A stretch of 64,000 nt of DNA from Mimachlamys varia. Lineage: Eukaryota > Mollusca > Bivalvia > Pectinida > Pectinidae. Under the pieces are notes generated by a model. The model was given only the letters and a program-made list of their open reading frames with translations. It was not told where the DNA came from and searched no databases. Where the stretch lies: contig OX392532.1 in NCBI GenBank assembly GCA_947623455.1, positions 3,534,001-3,598,000 on the forward strand, read 5' to 3'. The first letter of the stretch is position 1. The number at the start of each line of letters is the position of its first letter. The translations under genes and the position numbers were made by a program. Below are positions 47,613 to 60,065 of this stretch, in pieces.

Positions 47613-48559
47613 GTGGCAATAAGCTTCCAGGTCAATGTGTTCTAACGATGACGACATAATGCATGTATTCGATAAATCTCGAAATAGATTAAACAATGCA
47701 TCTGGGAAGTCAATGTTCCTGTAGGCAACGACCAAGTTTTTCCTTCCATGTTATACTGAAATATTACATAGGAGAATGCCTATCTGAAAAGTGTTGTTGT
47801 CTCCCTTGTTTCACTGGGAAGTGTTTTGAAACGAATTTGCGCCTTGTAAGTATGATGTCATAATGGGAATGACGTCATCCGATTGTTACATGGCGCCAAA
47901 TCATACCAAAAACTCTTCCGGGAAGGCCCTCTTGTATCCACCATTGTTGCATATCAAAGGGAATAACAACACTTTCGGGAAAGGCCTATAGGGGTTAGTT
48001 TATCTGGCAATATTAACTATAACATACACTAGTAAAGCAGTATTATCGCCACGTTTGTATTTGATATCCATGGGTGGGGGCGTCCGGGGTTTGTTTTAAT
48101 AAAGATATTCTCAGTATATTAATGGCGTCGCTCTATGTAACACTGAACAAAGAGTTCAGTTGTACACAATATCTACCGTGTTATCGTTCACATTGTGTAT
48201 AAATATAGAATCTATTTATGGCTGTTTAGTTTACCTCGTGATAACAAGATTACCAATACATAACGACTGGAAGTTTTCATTTCTATATTTAAATACAATG
48301 TCAATGGATAAACAAACTAAAAGGAAAACAAACTGATCATTTATAAATTGCATGGTTCTTGATTTAGTTGTTGGGTATTTAGCATTGTAAATAACGTCCT
48401 ATGTCAGTACTTAACTGTGTTTGGTAGTGCTATTGATGACGTCATACATTAAAGGATTTATAATGTTCCCGACGTGCAATGTAATGGTACTACATTGCAT
48501 CATATTATTATATATTTTCGTTAGCTAAATCTTGTTTGTGATAAAAACTTATGCTATCC
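47613..48559 (-). other. Rab-like intron 2, unique part
   Basis: No element or exon recognised between the 51-bp and 34-bp arrays. Confidence 0.5.
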
Positions 48560-49585
48560 CACTAGCGGCTAGGGACACACTCCTGGTGGTATAAACTGTT
48601 AACTAGAGACAAACTACTGGTGGTATAAACTGTTTACTAGAGACATACTGCTGGTGGTATAAACTGTTTACTAGAGACATACTACTGGTGGTATAAACTG
48701 TTTACTAGAGACATACTCCTGGTGGTATAAACTGCTATCTAGAGACATACTCCTGGTGGTATAAACTGTTTACTAGAGACATACTCCTGGTGGTATAAAC
48801 TGTTTACTAGAGACATACTACTGGTGGTATAAACTGTTTACTAGAGACAAACTCTTGGTGGTATAAACTGTTTACTAGAGACATACTCCTGGTGGTATAA
48901 ACTGTTTACTGGAGACATATTCCTGGTGGTATAAACTGTTTACTAGAGACATATTCCTGGTGGTATACACTGTTAACTAGGGACATACTGCTGGTGGTAT
49001 AAACTGTTAACTAGGGACATACTCCTGGTGGTATAAACTGTTTACTAGAGACATACTCCTGGTGGTATAAACTGTTTACTAGAGACATACGCCTGGTGGT
49101 ATAAACTGTTAACTAGGGATATACTCCTGGTGGTATAAACCGTTAACTAGGGATATACTCCTGGTGGTATAAACTGTTAACTAGAGACATATTCCTGGTG
49201 GTATAAACTGTTTACTAGAGACATACTGCTGGTGGTATAAACTGTTTACTAGAGACATACTCCTGGTGGTATAAACTGTTTACTAGAGACATACTCCTGG
49301 TGGTATAAACTGTTAACTAGAGACATACTGCTGGTGGTATAAACTGTTTACTAGAGACATACTGCTGGTGGTATTAACTGTTTACTAGAGACATACTCCT
49401 GGTGGTATAAACTGTTAACTAGAGACACACTCCTGGTGGTATAAACTGTTAACTAGAGACATACTCCTGGTGGTATAAACTGTTTACTAGAGACATACTC
49501 CTGATGGTATAAACTGTTAACTAGAGACATACTGCTGGTAGTATAAACTGTTAACTAGAGACATACTCCTGGTGGTATAAACTAC
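48560..49585 (-). repeat. 34-bp minisatellite beside the exon 2 donor (about 30 copies)
   Basis: On the plus strand the unit is ACTGTTTACTAGAGACATAC plus TCCTGGTGGTATAA. The array ends about 30 bp from the exon 2 donor (49609-49614), so in transcript order the repeat starts just after the 5' splice site. On the minus strand every unit includes GGAGTATGTCTC, which contains a donor-like GTATGT. Confidence 0.93.
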
Positions 49586-49614
49586 ATTAAGCTGTCTAGT
49601 TGATTTGCACTTAC

Positions 49615-49723
49615 CAGGATTGGACGTTGTCGAAGGTGTGTCCTTTTCTGACGTCAAAGAGGATAAGACAGCCATGCGTGCCCCTGTAGTAGGATGACGT
49701 AAGGCTCCGGTACCTCTCCTGAC
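49615..49723 (-). CDS. Rab-like GTPase, exon 2
   Basis: 109 nt with acceptor TTTTACAG and donor TCCTG|GTAAGT. It completes DTAG with GQERYRSLTSSYYRGTHGC, then LILFDVRKGHTFDNVQSW (residues 213-249, the last Trp split across the junction). The G3 box DTAGQE with the catalytic-type Gln, the RYRSLT switch II and the YYRG Rab-family signature are intact. Both junction phases agree with exons 1 and 3, which is strong evidence for a real spliced gene. Confidence 0.93.
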
Positions 49724-51654
49724 CTGTAAAACACAGAAACAACACTCGTACATTATAACTGTAATATTAGAGGATCATTGATAAGGGAACCGCATCAATA
49801 TAAACATTAAAGAAACACTAGAAGACAAAGGCTTACCATGCAACGGTAGGTCTTAGATACTTAGTATTCTATACCAAACAAGTCTAGGTTTCTCAGATGT
49901 CAAAATTTAAAATTTCTCATCTATTTAGGTAATACCATTAATGCATGTCACAATATTAGTGTACATTATCGTTTCCAGCATAGGCAATTAGCTAGGCACT
50001 TACGCGTTTGTGAAATATATGTGGTAATGGCGTCACTTAACTTTAGAGGTAGATGCATTATTTATGTCTGTCTTTTGCGCTCATTTTGTACATTTATTGT
50101 CATATTGTGTGCTGCATTTTCAGTATGAATTTCAATTTTGATAACCGAATTCATTATATGATAGATTGACGTTGATAAGGCAGGGGTTTAGTATAAACTG
50201 ACCACTTGTTTCACGTACTGTTGTGAGTGACCACATACAAACAGAACCATATGTCGTGTTCAGCACTCAAGGTCATTTTATTTTATTATCGTTTGCTCTG
50301 GCATAAACTGACCATTTCATGACGGACACGTGTTTACACAGCTGTCGTGATTTCAATAAGGTTCAATGTCACGTGAAGATGGTGAAACCAGGTGTATACA
50401 TGGCAGGAATCACTTTGGGGCTAGATTTGGGGATTTTTACCCATATTATTCCTGAAAATGTCATTTAAAATTCAAAATTGTATCCTTATATAGAAAATCT
50501 CATAGGAATTTTGCTAATATCATAAACTCCCTCAAATTCTCCCATAGGCTTTAAGAGCCTGACTTATCCCTGTGACATTGTAATATTTACCAATAATCTG
50601 CAAAATGTTTACAAGATATCTATACATTTTTCCTATCAGTGACCTGTGCTATTTTTTACTGTGTCTGTTGGGTGGAGACGTCAACTATCGTTGACCTGGG
50701 CTTTTTTTTACTGTGTCTGTTGGGTGGAGACGTCAGACCCTGTTATCCACTCTACCCGAGCTACACACGATAAAACGTTAACGGTACTGGCAACGGTCAA
50801 GGCTGTTAATGTTTGGTTTATATAAAACACTGGACACTGGCCAGCAAACGTTTTCTCTGGACACGTGTCTGACCACCTACGACAAAGAATGACCAGCACC
50901 TTCACGATCCGTCACACAAAGTGAATACCTATGTTATCGTGACTTGTCAATTCAAAGGATCAAAAACAAGAACGGACCGCTAGGCTGTTTCTTACTGTGC
51001 TTATCGTTTTAGTACGACGACGTCGTGTTGCCCAAAATGAAACAAGTTTTTATGTAGTATATGTAGTAGTAGTAGTGGTAGTTCATATAAATATTTCTTT
51101 AGGCGTTAATGTTTTAATTCCAATACATTAAATGTATGGCGATAATGCACTGAGAAGTGTAAATCCGCACTATACATTGCCTGCTTGGGACACCGTTTAA
51201 ACGTCTGATGTTGTTACGTTAGATCTATAAATACGATATTCTGAGGAAGAACAAGGATTATATAAGTATGTGTATGTACCGAGTGTCTAGGTCTCTGTAA
51301 GTATCTATGTTGTTAAACGTACGTACGTCAGGGTATGTAAGATCATAACGAATTGTTCGTTACTGTAGGTATAGGTATTTACGATATTGTTCCAGATTGA
51401 GCCGGTTGTATTATGTCATCATGTTTATATAGCTGTACCATATATGTGACTTCTACAAACGTTGAGTGGCTGTAGTAAACCTACTGCAGAATGTCATTGC
51501 TCTCTTTAACATTAGTTCCAATAAAATGATTCCCCCCGGGAACAATTAACCTGAGATACAGGTAACAATAACGATACTACAGCTGAAAGTACAACACTTC
51601 AGTTAACTTAAACACTGAAGACATTATTTACAATTAAATTGCATGGCAATGGTC
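49724..51654 (-). other. Rab-like intron 1, part
   Basis: Unique non-coding sequence. A segment ACTGTGTCTGTTGGGTGGAG with ACGTCA is duplicated about 51 bp apart at 50658-50737. No exon recognised. Confidence 0.5.
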
Positions 51655-52640
51655 AACTGTATAGGGGGTTATTGTACCAGGCTGTATATACAGTTAACTA
51701 ACATAACGGTGAACTGTATAGGGGGTTATTGTACCAGATAAAATCTACAGTTAAATTACATTACAACGATCAACTGAAAAGGGGGTTATTGTACCAGACA
51801 CAGTCTACAGTTAAATTACATTACAACGATCAACTGTATAGTGGGTTATTGTACCAGATACAATCTACAGTTAAATTGCATTACAACGATCAACTGTATA
51901 GGGGGTTATTGTACCAGATAAAATCTACAGTTAAATTACATTACAACGATCAACTGTATAGGGGGTTATTGTACCAGACACAATCTACAGTTAAATTACA
52001 TTACAACGATCAACTGTATAGTGGGTTATTGTACCAGACACAATCTACAGTTAAATTATATAACAACGATCAACTGTATAGTGGGTTATTGTACCAGATA
52101 AAATCTACAGTTAAATTGCATTACAACGATCAACTGTATAGGGGGTTATTGTACCAGATAAAATCTACAGTTAAATTACATTACAACGATCAACTGTATA
52201 GTGGGTTATTGTACCTGACACAATCTACAGTTAAATTACATTACAACGATCAACTGTATAGGGGGTTATTGTACCAGATAAAATTTACAGTTAAATTGCA
52301 TTACAACGATCAACTGTATAGAGGGTTATTGTACCAGATAAAATCTACAGTTAAATTACATTACAACGATCAGCTGTATAGGGGGTTATTGTACCAGATA
52401 CAATCTACAGTTAAATTACATTACAACGATCAACTGTATAGGGGGTTATTGTACCAGACACAATCTACAGTTAAATTATATAACAACGATCAACTGTATA
52501 GTGGGTTATTGTACCAGATACAATCTACAGTTAAATTACATTACAACGATCAACTGTATAGTGGGTTATTGTACCAGACACAATCTACAGTTAAATTATA
52601 TAACAACGATCAACTGTATAGGTGGTTATATATGGTACCA
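51655..52640 (+). repeat. 60-bp minisatellite (about 16 copies)
   Basis: The unit is GGGGGTTATTGTACCAGATA, AAATCTACAGTTAAATTACA, TTACAACGATCAACTGTATA, in exact 60-bp register. The period is 20 codons, giving a 306-codon plus ORF (51729-52649) that is opposite to the Rab-like gene and inside its intron. With a period of 20 codons the ORF is expected without selection, so I do not call a gene. Confidence 0.93.
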
Positions 52641-53240
52641 TTATACTAAGCAAACTCTACAGTTGAATTGTATGACAACGCTTTGCTTTATACGGGGATT
52701 ATTATACTCATTTGCTCCACGTATTGCAGAGTCTTTGTGTTGATCTGGTCTATTGTTTCGATCGCTTGCTATTTACTCTAGCGAATTATGTGATCAAAAC
52801 AAAAAAATGAAACTTAATCGTCTCAAATTATGATATGGTTAGGATAAAGTGTACTGGTTATTCAAGTTTCGCGAAAGTTAATCGGCGCCAACTTATCGTG
52901 ACGTGAAAGATACATAGTTTACAGTACATCAATGGCAGAATATATTGTAATTGGTGTTGCGTGTAACTGTTATATATATAGTATTATATAAAATCTAGTA
53001 ACTGAAGTTGCATGTTTGCGAATATATTCGTTTAGCTAAAGTAGCAAATCTGCGTTCCATCACTTACTACATATCTACTAACGTAATATGTATCAATTAT
53101 CATTTATAGGCCCAGCACTAATCCATTACATCATTATATAACAGTTGATCTAAACGTAACTATTGCAGGTATAAACATTGAACCTGGTCTCTCAATTGTA
53201 AAGTCAGGGCAATCACGTTTGTTTCTTATACAAGGTTTAC
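52641..53240 (-). other. Rab-like intron 1, 5' part
   Basis: Non-coding sequence between the exon 1 donor (GTAAACC, 53234-53240) and the 60-bp array. Confidence 0.55.
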
Positions 53241-53877
53241 CTGCGGTGTCACAGACGATCATTGTCACCTGCCCATTGGCCCGCTTTACGACCGACTCAA
53301 ACATTGTCTTCCTCGGAAATACTACATTGGAGGATTTTGGAATATGACTAGAATGACACTGTTTTACAGGCTTTGGATGACACTTTTCTTTGTTGACTGT
53401 TTCAAAGGCTTCGAACGTTTTGGTTTTTCCAACACCACTTGCTCCCAGAAATATGACCTTCACTTTGAGATCTACACGAGGTTCTTTCTGAACGCCTTGT
53501 TTCTTTTTCAAGTGCGTTGTTTGTTTTATTAAATTACTTGTCATATATCCCTTGTTGTTTGGCGAGAGACGTTTGGTGCTGTCCGTCCTCCACTGTCGGA
53601 CATCACTGACTGTCCGTTGTCTGGCTTTGATGTTGCTACTGAGAGCGAGTGTTCTGATGTTTTCGGTGGATAATTTTTGGACGAGGTCAATGTTATGTTG
53701 ACGTTGGGATTTAGCATCTTCAGTATGCTGGTATAACAATGAATTGGAGTCATGTGTTTCCTCAATGATATCATTCAGTAATGAGTGCACAATGAGAGTC
53801 ATGCTATTACCGAAATTCCATCTGTCTACCACAAAATCCAGTGGCGTTACACAGGAGCATAACACAGGCAAACTCAT
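53241..53877 (-). CDS. Rab-like GTPase, exon 1 with N-terminal extension and P-loop
   Basis: 637 nt, ATG at 53877 with an in-frame TGA just upstream (CTATGACGG), donor GACACCGCAG|GTAAAC. It encodes residues 1-212 plus one base. Residues 1-135 are an extension with no domain I recognise, partly helical and possibly coiled coil (about 28-80). The G domain starts VKVIFLGASGVGKT, with the P-loop at 145-152. Between P-loop and DTAG (210) there are about 16 more residues than in ordinary Rabs. Switch I is not canonical, and residues 166-178 hold Cys166, His167, Cys174, His175 and His178, a possible metal-binding insert. The three exons give 1,050 nt, 349 residues. Additional upstream non-coding exons cannot be excluded. 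Confidence 0.82.
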
Positions 53878-55746
53878 CCGTCATAGAAATCGATCTCTTG
53901 GACACTGTTGTCCCTCTCCTGTCACTTGGTCGCTGGTACCCGCACCTGTCACTGGGACGCTGGTGTCCCGCACCTGTCACCAAGAATTCCAATGTGTTGT
54001 ACCTGCTTCAGGTACAGATGAAAGGAATATTCACATTTCTGTCGAAAATATTCATAGCTACATCTAACATAAAGTAATGAACTTAACAGTCACACATGTG
54101 GTACTGTAGTCTAGTGTGTTTAAATGAAAGTGAATTGAATTAACATTAATGTTTAACTTTATCAACTTTAAACGAGAGTTCAACTGTCACAGGTGTATAA
54201 ACGTCCGATGGATGCGAAAGATAATATCTATATTGACCTCACGCCATCACACGTGCTTTTGAGTAGTATCGACGATAATGGAGATCGGCGTAGACCAATG
54301 AAATCCGTGTGTATAGTTTGATGGGCGGGACGACATTCCAGTGACAAGTTCACTATCGATAACACTGTGTTATAAGCGACCGGGTGGCCTTGAGACGTGT
54401 ATACACATAGTCCTTAACAATAGGAGAAAACCTTGTAGTGCCCACCCTGACCCGGGCCGCCAGAGTTCACATTGGTGATCACCTCTCCTCAAACACTATA
54501 GTGACTGTAGATTTAAACTTTAAACCGCCCTAAAGAGTTTCCCTTTCATGGAAGGGATTTTTTCGTACTCGTTATAGTGCTTCTAAATCATGCTTTGATA
54601 AGTGTTTGTCGATATCAGATTTGTATGAAACAATAACGAAATTAAACAATATATTATTCAGATTCAATTTACATGCGACGGGAAAAAACTTACTGTTGAC
54701 GATATGAGGGAACGCTTAGGGAATTAATTACTGTTCTTATGTATATATTTTTTTAGCCAGGTACGTGCTGTATTACACCTGTCTTTACACAACTCGTTTA
54801 CGTACATCTGTAATATTAACAGGAACTATAAAACAAAAAATAATCGTCCCAAGTTCTCCTATCATTGATACGACTACAAACTGTTGTAATTGATGAGTGG
54901 TACAGAAAGATTAGAAATATTTCTAAAATGTGTTTTAATATATGTATCTCGTCAAAATATATGAAAAAAACGTTGAACATGGGAATGTACTTGACTGTTT
55001 CACAATTGGTCTCTAGGTATCCATAGGACTCTAAACTTTCCAATAAAAGTCATAAAGTACGTTAGTCGAAAATAAACACCAACCTTTTTTTATAAATTCC
55101 ATAAGAAAGTGTATGGTTCTAATTTGGATTAACTTAAACTTGTGACAGGTATTTGTTTGCCTTCATTAAGTAAGAAATTGTTGAAGAATCAAATAATTAC
55201 GAAGCCATGAAACTGCACTATCAAAAACTTGTCATGCGATTTGAAAATCTAAAATGACATTAGGTTTCTCATTTATCTTTTTGGAAATTGTTTTTAATGT
55301 TTTATTCAGCTATGATGCCGCATCAATTTGTCCATACCCTATAATAGGCCCAAAGCGAGTGGTCACAACAGCACAGTGAACTGACCATCGGACGGTGAGA
55401 CAATGATATGTCGGAGTACGTGCTGTGATTAATTTGCTCAAAGTTAGGCCAATACCTCTAAGGTCAGCCTGTGAATAAGACATGTGTTGTCAGACTCGTG
55501 TCATGTGATTGTTAAAGTCGACATTGCTAGTGGTGTCCAGCTAGGAATAAACATAAATTATCAACAACCATGACAGCGCGTTTTGCGAAACGTAGTATAT
55601 AAATCATTGTTTCAATAACAAAAATTGTTTGAACGTTTATACTTGTAAGAAATATCGATTCTGATATGTCTGAAACATTTCATGGATCGTAATCAGGACC
55701 ACTTCATTTTATGTGGTCGGTAATGTTTACAGAATAAGTATCCTAG
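53878..55746 (-). other. Upstream region of the Rab-like gene
   Basis: No further exon recognised. A small imperfect repeat CACCTGTCACTGGGACGCTGG / CGCACCTGTCAC lies at about 53915-53982. The promoter of the Rab-like gene should be here, but no clear TATA or other core element could be assigned. Confidence 0.45.
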
Positions 55747-55990
55747 ATAAGTAACTATTAACCAAGGTGGATAGTGTGTTGATAAGTAACTATTAACCAA
55801 GGTGGATAGTGTGTTGATAAGTAACTATTAACCAAGGTGGATAGTGTGTTGATAAGTAACTATTAACCAAGGTGGATAGTGTGTTGATAAGTAACTATTA
55901 ACCAAGGTGGATAGTGTGTTGATAAGTAACTATTAACCAAGGTGGATAGTGTGTTGATAAGTAACTATTAACCAAGGTGGGTATGTGTTG
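55747..55990 (+). repeat. 35-bp minisatellite (7 copies)
   Basis: The unit is GATAAGTAACTATTAACCAA plus GGTGGATAGTGTGTT. The copies are virtually identical, suggesting very recent expansion. Non-coding. Confidence 0.95.
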
Positions 55991-57700
55991 ATATTGCAGC
56001 GTTCCCGTTCACCTGGATGATGTCGAAATGCTTCAACATTTTTATATTTCACACTTATCTTGCAGTGCATGTTTGGTCAGCAAATCTTTTTAACACACCT
56101 ATTTCAATATAGATACTATTTATATAACAGCACAGACCGAGGTATTTATAATTGCAGTAGCTTACGTGTTCTCCCAAGGTTTGAAAACGAGGACGTTAGA
56201 ATTCTAGCCACCCCAATCGATCATGTGATCAAACTACGTCATAATCTCACCCTTGACCACTTTCTATCCTTTCACATTTACAGTTTCAAAACATTGTACA
56301 AAGCTCAACTATTCTATTCCGATAAAATAAGCCCAGCGAAGCGATATAAGATACCTAAAAAAGACAGATGTAAAAATGAAACTGTCAATAACTTAAAAAC
56401 AAATCGTCTTGACAGGTTAAAAAATATCGACTTGTAAAACAATGATATAAAAACCTATGGAAATAAAATGTCTTCAAAAATCAAGTTCAGATATGTGCCA
56501 AGTAGTAAATCAATTAAGTCGATTGAATCTGCACATGTTAGGATGAAGTGCACTTGCCGAAATTAAGCTCATATACAAAATTCTCCAAATGAATTCGCAC
56601 TAGAAGATAGATGGTAAGATGAGAGTAAGACACAGTCATAAACCCAATTGAAGCGCCAACACCTGACAGTCGTTATTAGTCGACGTTAGATATGTGAAAT
56701 AGACTAGAGGAAGTCTCTTACGCATGTTTTTGTGTTTTATAACACCTGTAATACAGTTATTTATGAATGAGTTGCAGTGAGTCCCTCTACAGCAGATACG
56801 TTGTCTTTAAAACATGTTACTGGTGCTTGGTAGTTTTGCTGTTTATTTTGTCTGGTAATGACATATTGTTTTATATTTGTAATCCATTTCCTTTCCAAGT
56901 TATGCTCACTATTTGCTAATCGGTTAGCATAATATGATGTATTTAAACTGTGGATTTATAAACTTCTATTTATTTATTTGATTTGTCACAATCTAATTAT
57001 ATATCGCCCATAAATTACAGCAGCTTTCAGTTTATATGTGTATGTACGTAGTCCATCTAAATTAATCTGATTATCTCACAGGTCGGAATCTGAAATACGA
57101 CATAAAATACAGGGGATTCCAAGAATTATTATTACATGATCAAAACAAATATATTTATTTAATGACGATAATGAGGAAAACCCTTCTGTAAAAAATTTAT
57201 ATTTCTGATAAGAGAGTTTCAACTTGTCGTTTTGTGATGTATTGACAGACGTACTATAGATAGAAACTAATGTGTACACCTGGTGATTCATCCGCGTGTG
57301 CGTTTGTATTTTCTGTTCGCCCATCTACCTTGTAATTTTGATACTTGAGACATGTTTTAAAGCTTGATGCCCGCTAGATTTCGGTGTTTTTAAAGATTTA
57401 TCTCAGGTGTGGCAAACTATTAGTAAATCTAAGTTTCTTTCTATGTAGAAGTTAAATCTCAAGTTATTCATGGCAGCTGTACGGCACTATATATACATGT
57501 ATTTACATTATTTAAAACTATTTTTCCGTTGGTTAGTGTAGAGAATGAAGTGCCATTTCATCAGTTTTGGTATCCGTGTGTATCTCTTTGGGACGCTCAA
57601 TAGTTTTGCTACGTTTGAAAGAAGAAATCAACTTACTTAACTTACTTCTTGTTATTTTCAAGTATTTTGGTGAAATATTTTATATTTATTACATTTTTAA
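55991..57700. other. Non-coding stretch with one unassigned ORF
   Basis: The 125-codon ORF at 56060-56437 is the longest non-repetitive ORF here. It has no recognisable motif and no splice context, so I do not call it a gene. The rest is featureless. Confidence 0.45.
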
Positions 57701-57734
57701 CAGTGAAATATAGAAAATTATTCATACTGAAAAA

Positions 57735-57836
57735 GTGCTATTTTTCACTAGTGAGAAATATGATATTTTTCACTAGTGAGAAATATGATATTTTTCATTA
57801 GTGAGAAATATGATATTTTTCACTAGTGAAAAATAT
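57735..57836. repeat. 27-bp repeat of the palindrome TTTTTCACTAGTGAGAAATA
   Basis: About 3.5 units of TTTTTCACTAGTGAGAAATA plus TGATA. The core CACTAGTG is itself palindromic, and the last unit ends ACTAGTGAAAAATATCACTT, so the tract can fold on itself. Confidence 0.8.
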
Positions 57837-57937
57837 CACTTTTTCTGATTTGACCAATCAGAACGCTGCTTGCAAACGACATTTGGGAAAAGCAAAAGCT
57901 GCCACTGTAGATTGCGCTATAAAAATGTAATATACTG

Positions 57938-58084
57938 AATATCTAACAGTATCTTCAATAATACCAAACACATTTCACTCGTGTGGCTAATATTTTGATA
58001 TTTTTCGCACGAGTGAAAAATATAAAGAAAATTTGCCCCACTCGTGAAACATATTTGGTATTACTGAAGACACTGTTAGATATC
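57938..58084. repeat. 147-bp imperfect palindrome (MITE-like)
   Basis: The left arm TATCTAACAGTATCTTCAAT pairs with the right arm ending TACTGAAGACACTGTTAGATA. Inner arms CACTCGTG and GCACGAGTG repeat the theme of the neighbouring CACTAGTG units. It resembles a short hairpin MITE. Confidence 0.75.
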
Positions 58085-58239
58085 CTTTATTCCTTAAATC
58101 TAATTGATTTGATATCTTTAGTTAAGAAATAAATATTGATTCGTTCATTTTTTTTTTCAAATTGTGATTACTATTTTCTGTATCTTGCAGAAGACATTAA
58201 AGATCATTGTCCTAAATTCATATCTTTAACATACTTCAA

Positions 58240-59212
58240 CCACAGTTACTTGAGTTTCTGTCAGTATACAAAAAAATGTTTATATATATATATGGAGCCG
58301 CGGCCCATTACAGAATGTAATGGAAGTATACCAACGTTATTTCTCAACTATTTGTAAACAATGCACATAACTTACTGGTTGCGAGTCTGTCGTGCAATTC
58401 TCAGACGAAACACCGACATTTCCGATGAATTAAGATATTAATCCATCACTGCATGCTAGTTTCGTTTCATCTAACGATTATTTCTCCGTCGCATAGACGG
58501 GTTTTTCATGACGAGCATACCAGCAACTTCTTCAAGCAAGCCACCATGGCTTCAACATATGTGACGTTACGAAGCCGCATGGAATACAAATGAATAAATA
58601 ATGTTTTTTATTCAAATAAAATACATGCTGACGATTTTTGAGTCCATCAAATTATATACGAGTCCATGGAACGTAAATTGCATTTTTTTTAAACACGAAG
58701 AGATATTCTTATAAATGTTGAAATTTACATGAATAAGGGAGATAACTCTAAATTATTAAAGCGGTAAAATTTAAATATGACCGGCTTTATTGGTCAGTTC
58801 TGTCAGAGGCGTGTTGAACTAATCGAAGTATGACACAATTTCTTGATGTTTGTGCCTGGTAAGTTTAATTACAAATACTTCCGCACTGAATCGGTCAGAA
58901 CGTGACGTCACATATGTATAAGCCATGGCGGCTTGCTTAAAAGTTGCCGGTGCGATCGTCATAAAAAATCCGTCTATGAGACAGAGAAATTATCGTTAGA
59001 TGAAACAAAACTAGCATGTAGTGGTGGATTACTATATAAATTTATCAGAAATGTCGGTGTTTAGTCTAAGAATTGCACGACAGCCTCATAACAAGTAAGT
59101 TATGTGCATTGTTTACAAATAGTTGAGAAATAACGTTGGAATACTTCCATTACATTACTGTAATGGGAGGCTCATTTCACACATTATTTACTGACAGAAA
59201 CTCAAGCAACTG
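58240..59212. mobile_element. Fold-back element with ~320-bp inverted arms
   Basis: The left arm 58240-58571 and right arm 58901-59212 are inverted copies at roughly 85% by eye, around a loop of about 330 bp. Matching pairs include CAACGTTATTTCTCAACTAT, AACAATGCACATAACTTACT, GTCGTGCAATTCT, TTTCATCTAACGAT and CATATGTGACGT. No ORF of note. It may be a fold-back transposon or an inverted duplication of a dispersed repeat. Confidence 0.75.
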
Positions 59213-59784
59213 TGCTTCAACCATGTTTGTTTTACTTTTGCATGATTCTTTCCTTAATCCTATTTAACTAGTTTTAAATTACACAATTCTGAGCAATTCA
59301 AGACAATTCATTTATTATTCATACCAATATTCAGGGATGAAAATCCTCCTCCAAAAAGAGAAATTCCTCCTTTTTAATAATTTTGCTGTAATGTTAAAAC
59401 TCCTTAAACATGTGGCTTTCCTCAGTTTTCACAATTGGCTGTTTTAATCTCTGAATATTATAACCAACGAAATATTTGATGATTTCAATGACAGTGATTA
59501 TTGAATACCATTAATATCCACCCCTTTACAAAACAAATTTAACAACCCCCATATTTACTGCATTTTGTTCAAAATATATCGTGAAATAATATCAGACTAA
59601 TAATTTAAAAAAAAATCATAATTATAATTATAACAATCAATTTTCCTCAAACGACAGATAATAAAGTGGATCCTTTCATATTTTCATTTTAAAAAATCCT
59701 AATTTATACGATAATATCAGCAGTGGGAGTTGTTTAATCATGACATCATGTACTCCGACACCATCAGGAGAAAGGTTCGCTTTT
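59213..59784. other. Non-coding AT-rich stretch
   Basis: No recognisable feature. Confidence 0.45.
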
Positions 59785-60065
59785 GGATTAGAGAATATCA
59801 AGGCCTCAACAAAACCGTAATCCGAACTAAAAATCGATTAAACTAGGGGCAAAATACAAAAAAAAAGAAGGAAATATCCACATGGAGACCCTTGTAAAAG
59901 TACAACAGAATAAGACCATGCATTCCGGATGTGAAAGCATCTTCTGCTTCATCGACGACACCTGCCATGTAAATCTTGGTCACATCGAAGTAAACATCAA
60001 GTCCTCTAAATGAGAACCGAGACATCATTAAACTGTATGCAAACATTTTTCGATGCAAATTCCAT
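59785..60065 (-). pseudogene. RT-element 3' tail, reverse orientation
   Basis: Minus-strand sequence matches the tails at 17.3, 31.4 and 32.1 kb: GATGTGACCAAGATTTACAT, GGCAGGTGTCGTCGATGAAG and, further on, AACCATAATCCGAACT-type sequence. A shorter related fragment (GCGTCAACAAAACCCTAATC, GGGGTAAAAC) lies at about 60436-60490. No RT coding part remains. Confidence 0.7.

Noticed and set aside
51729..52649. 306-codon ORF with 20-residue repeats
   Set aside because: A 60-bp unit keeps the frame open by periodicity; it lies antisense in an intron of the Rab-like gene.
56060..56437. 125-codon ORF
   Set aside because: No motif, splice context or family resemblance; length is within chance for this AT content.
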